A stretch of DNA of 6,266 nucleotides from a bacterium (GTDB taxonomy: Bacteria > Calditrichota > Calditrichia > RBG-13-44-9 > J042). The notes under the pieces were generated by a model, which worked only from the letters and a program-made list of their open reading frames with translations, was not told the origin of the DNA and did not search any database. A program made the position numbers and the translations under genes. The stretch is taken from NCBI GenBank assembly GCA_015494485.1, contig WGBF01000304.1, positions 1 to 6,266 on the forward strand. Direction: 5' to 3'. Shown in pieces: positions 6,214-6,266 of this stretch (its first letter is position 1; the number at the start of each line of letters is the position of its first letter).

Positions 6214-6266
6214 ACATTTTAAAAGCTTATGGGAACGATTCTTGAAATTTAATGTTTGATGGATAC

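Noticed and set aside
1..6266. CRISPR arrays, tRNA/rRNA genes, insertion sequences and tandem repeats
   Set aside because: None was seen by eye: no regularly spaced repeats, no tRNA-like cloverleaf, no transposase-like coding sequence and no terminal inverted repeats.

Overview
The window looks like a piece of chromosome from a Gram-negative bacterium. The central genes encode a secreted periplasmic protein and an outer-membrane beta-barrel that ends in the usual C-terminal phenylalanine. I cannot name the species. The core has roughly 50% GC by partial hand counts. The gene style would fit an environmental lineage such as Calditrichota or another FCB-type group, but that is a guess. All convincing genes are on the plus strand.

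Layout. Positions 1-335 hold the 3' end of a VIT1/CCC1-type iron/manganese transporter gene that enters from the left. A hairpin at about 375-408 separates it from the next unit and may be its terminator. A short perfect inverted repeat (487-504) then precedes a tightly spaced gene series: a TetR-family regulator (525-1148), an RND/MMPL-superfamily inner-membrane exporter (1161-3506), a LolA-like periplasmic protein (3519-4319) and a DUF1302-like outer-membrane beta-barrel (4355-5614). Gaps are 12, 12 and 35 nt. Two Shine-Dalgarno sequences overlap the preceding stop codon, so these four genes very probably form one operon.

How it may work. The operon encodes one component for each envelope compartment: an inner-membrane RND pump, a periplasmic carrier with the lipoprotein/lipid-binding LolA-type fold, and an outer-membrane barrel. 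It has no membrane-fusion (HlyD-like) subunit and no TolC, so it is not a standard tripartite drug-efflux set. The most economical reading is a trans-envelope route for a hydrophobic or lipidic molecule, switched by the TetR protein binding its own upstream palindrome. The substrate cannot be read from the sequence.

After position 5614 the composition falls to about one-third GC by hand count. This stretch carries a small two-gene module: a DUF433 protein (VapB-like antitoxin family, 5773-6018) and a DUF5615 PIN-like protein (6028-6213) that appears to stop half way through the normal domain. This pair resembles a toxin-antitoxin module, possibly acquired and decaying. No rRNA, tRNA, CRISPR array, insertion sequence or long repeat was found. 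No gene-free stretch exceeds about 190 bases.
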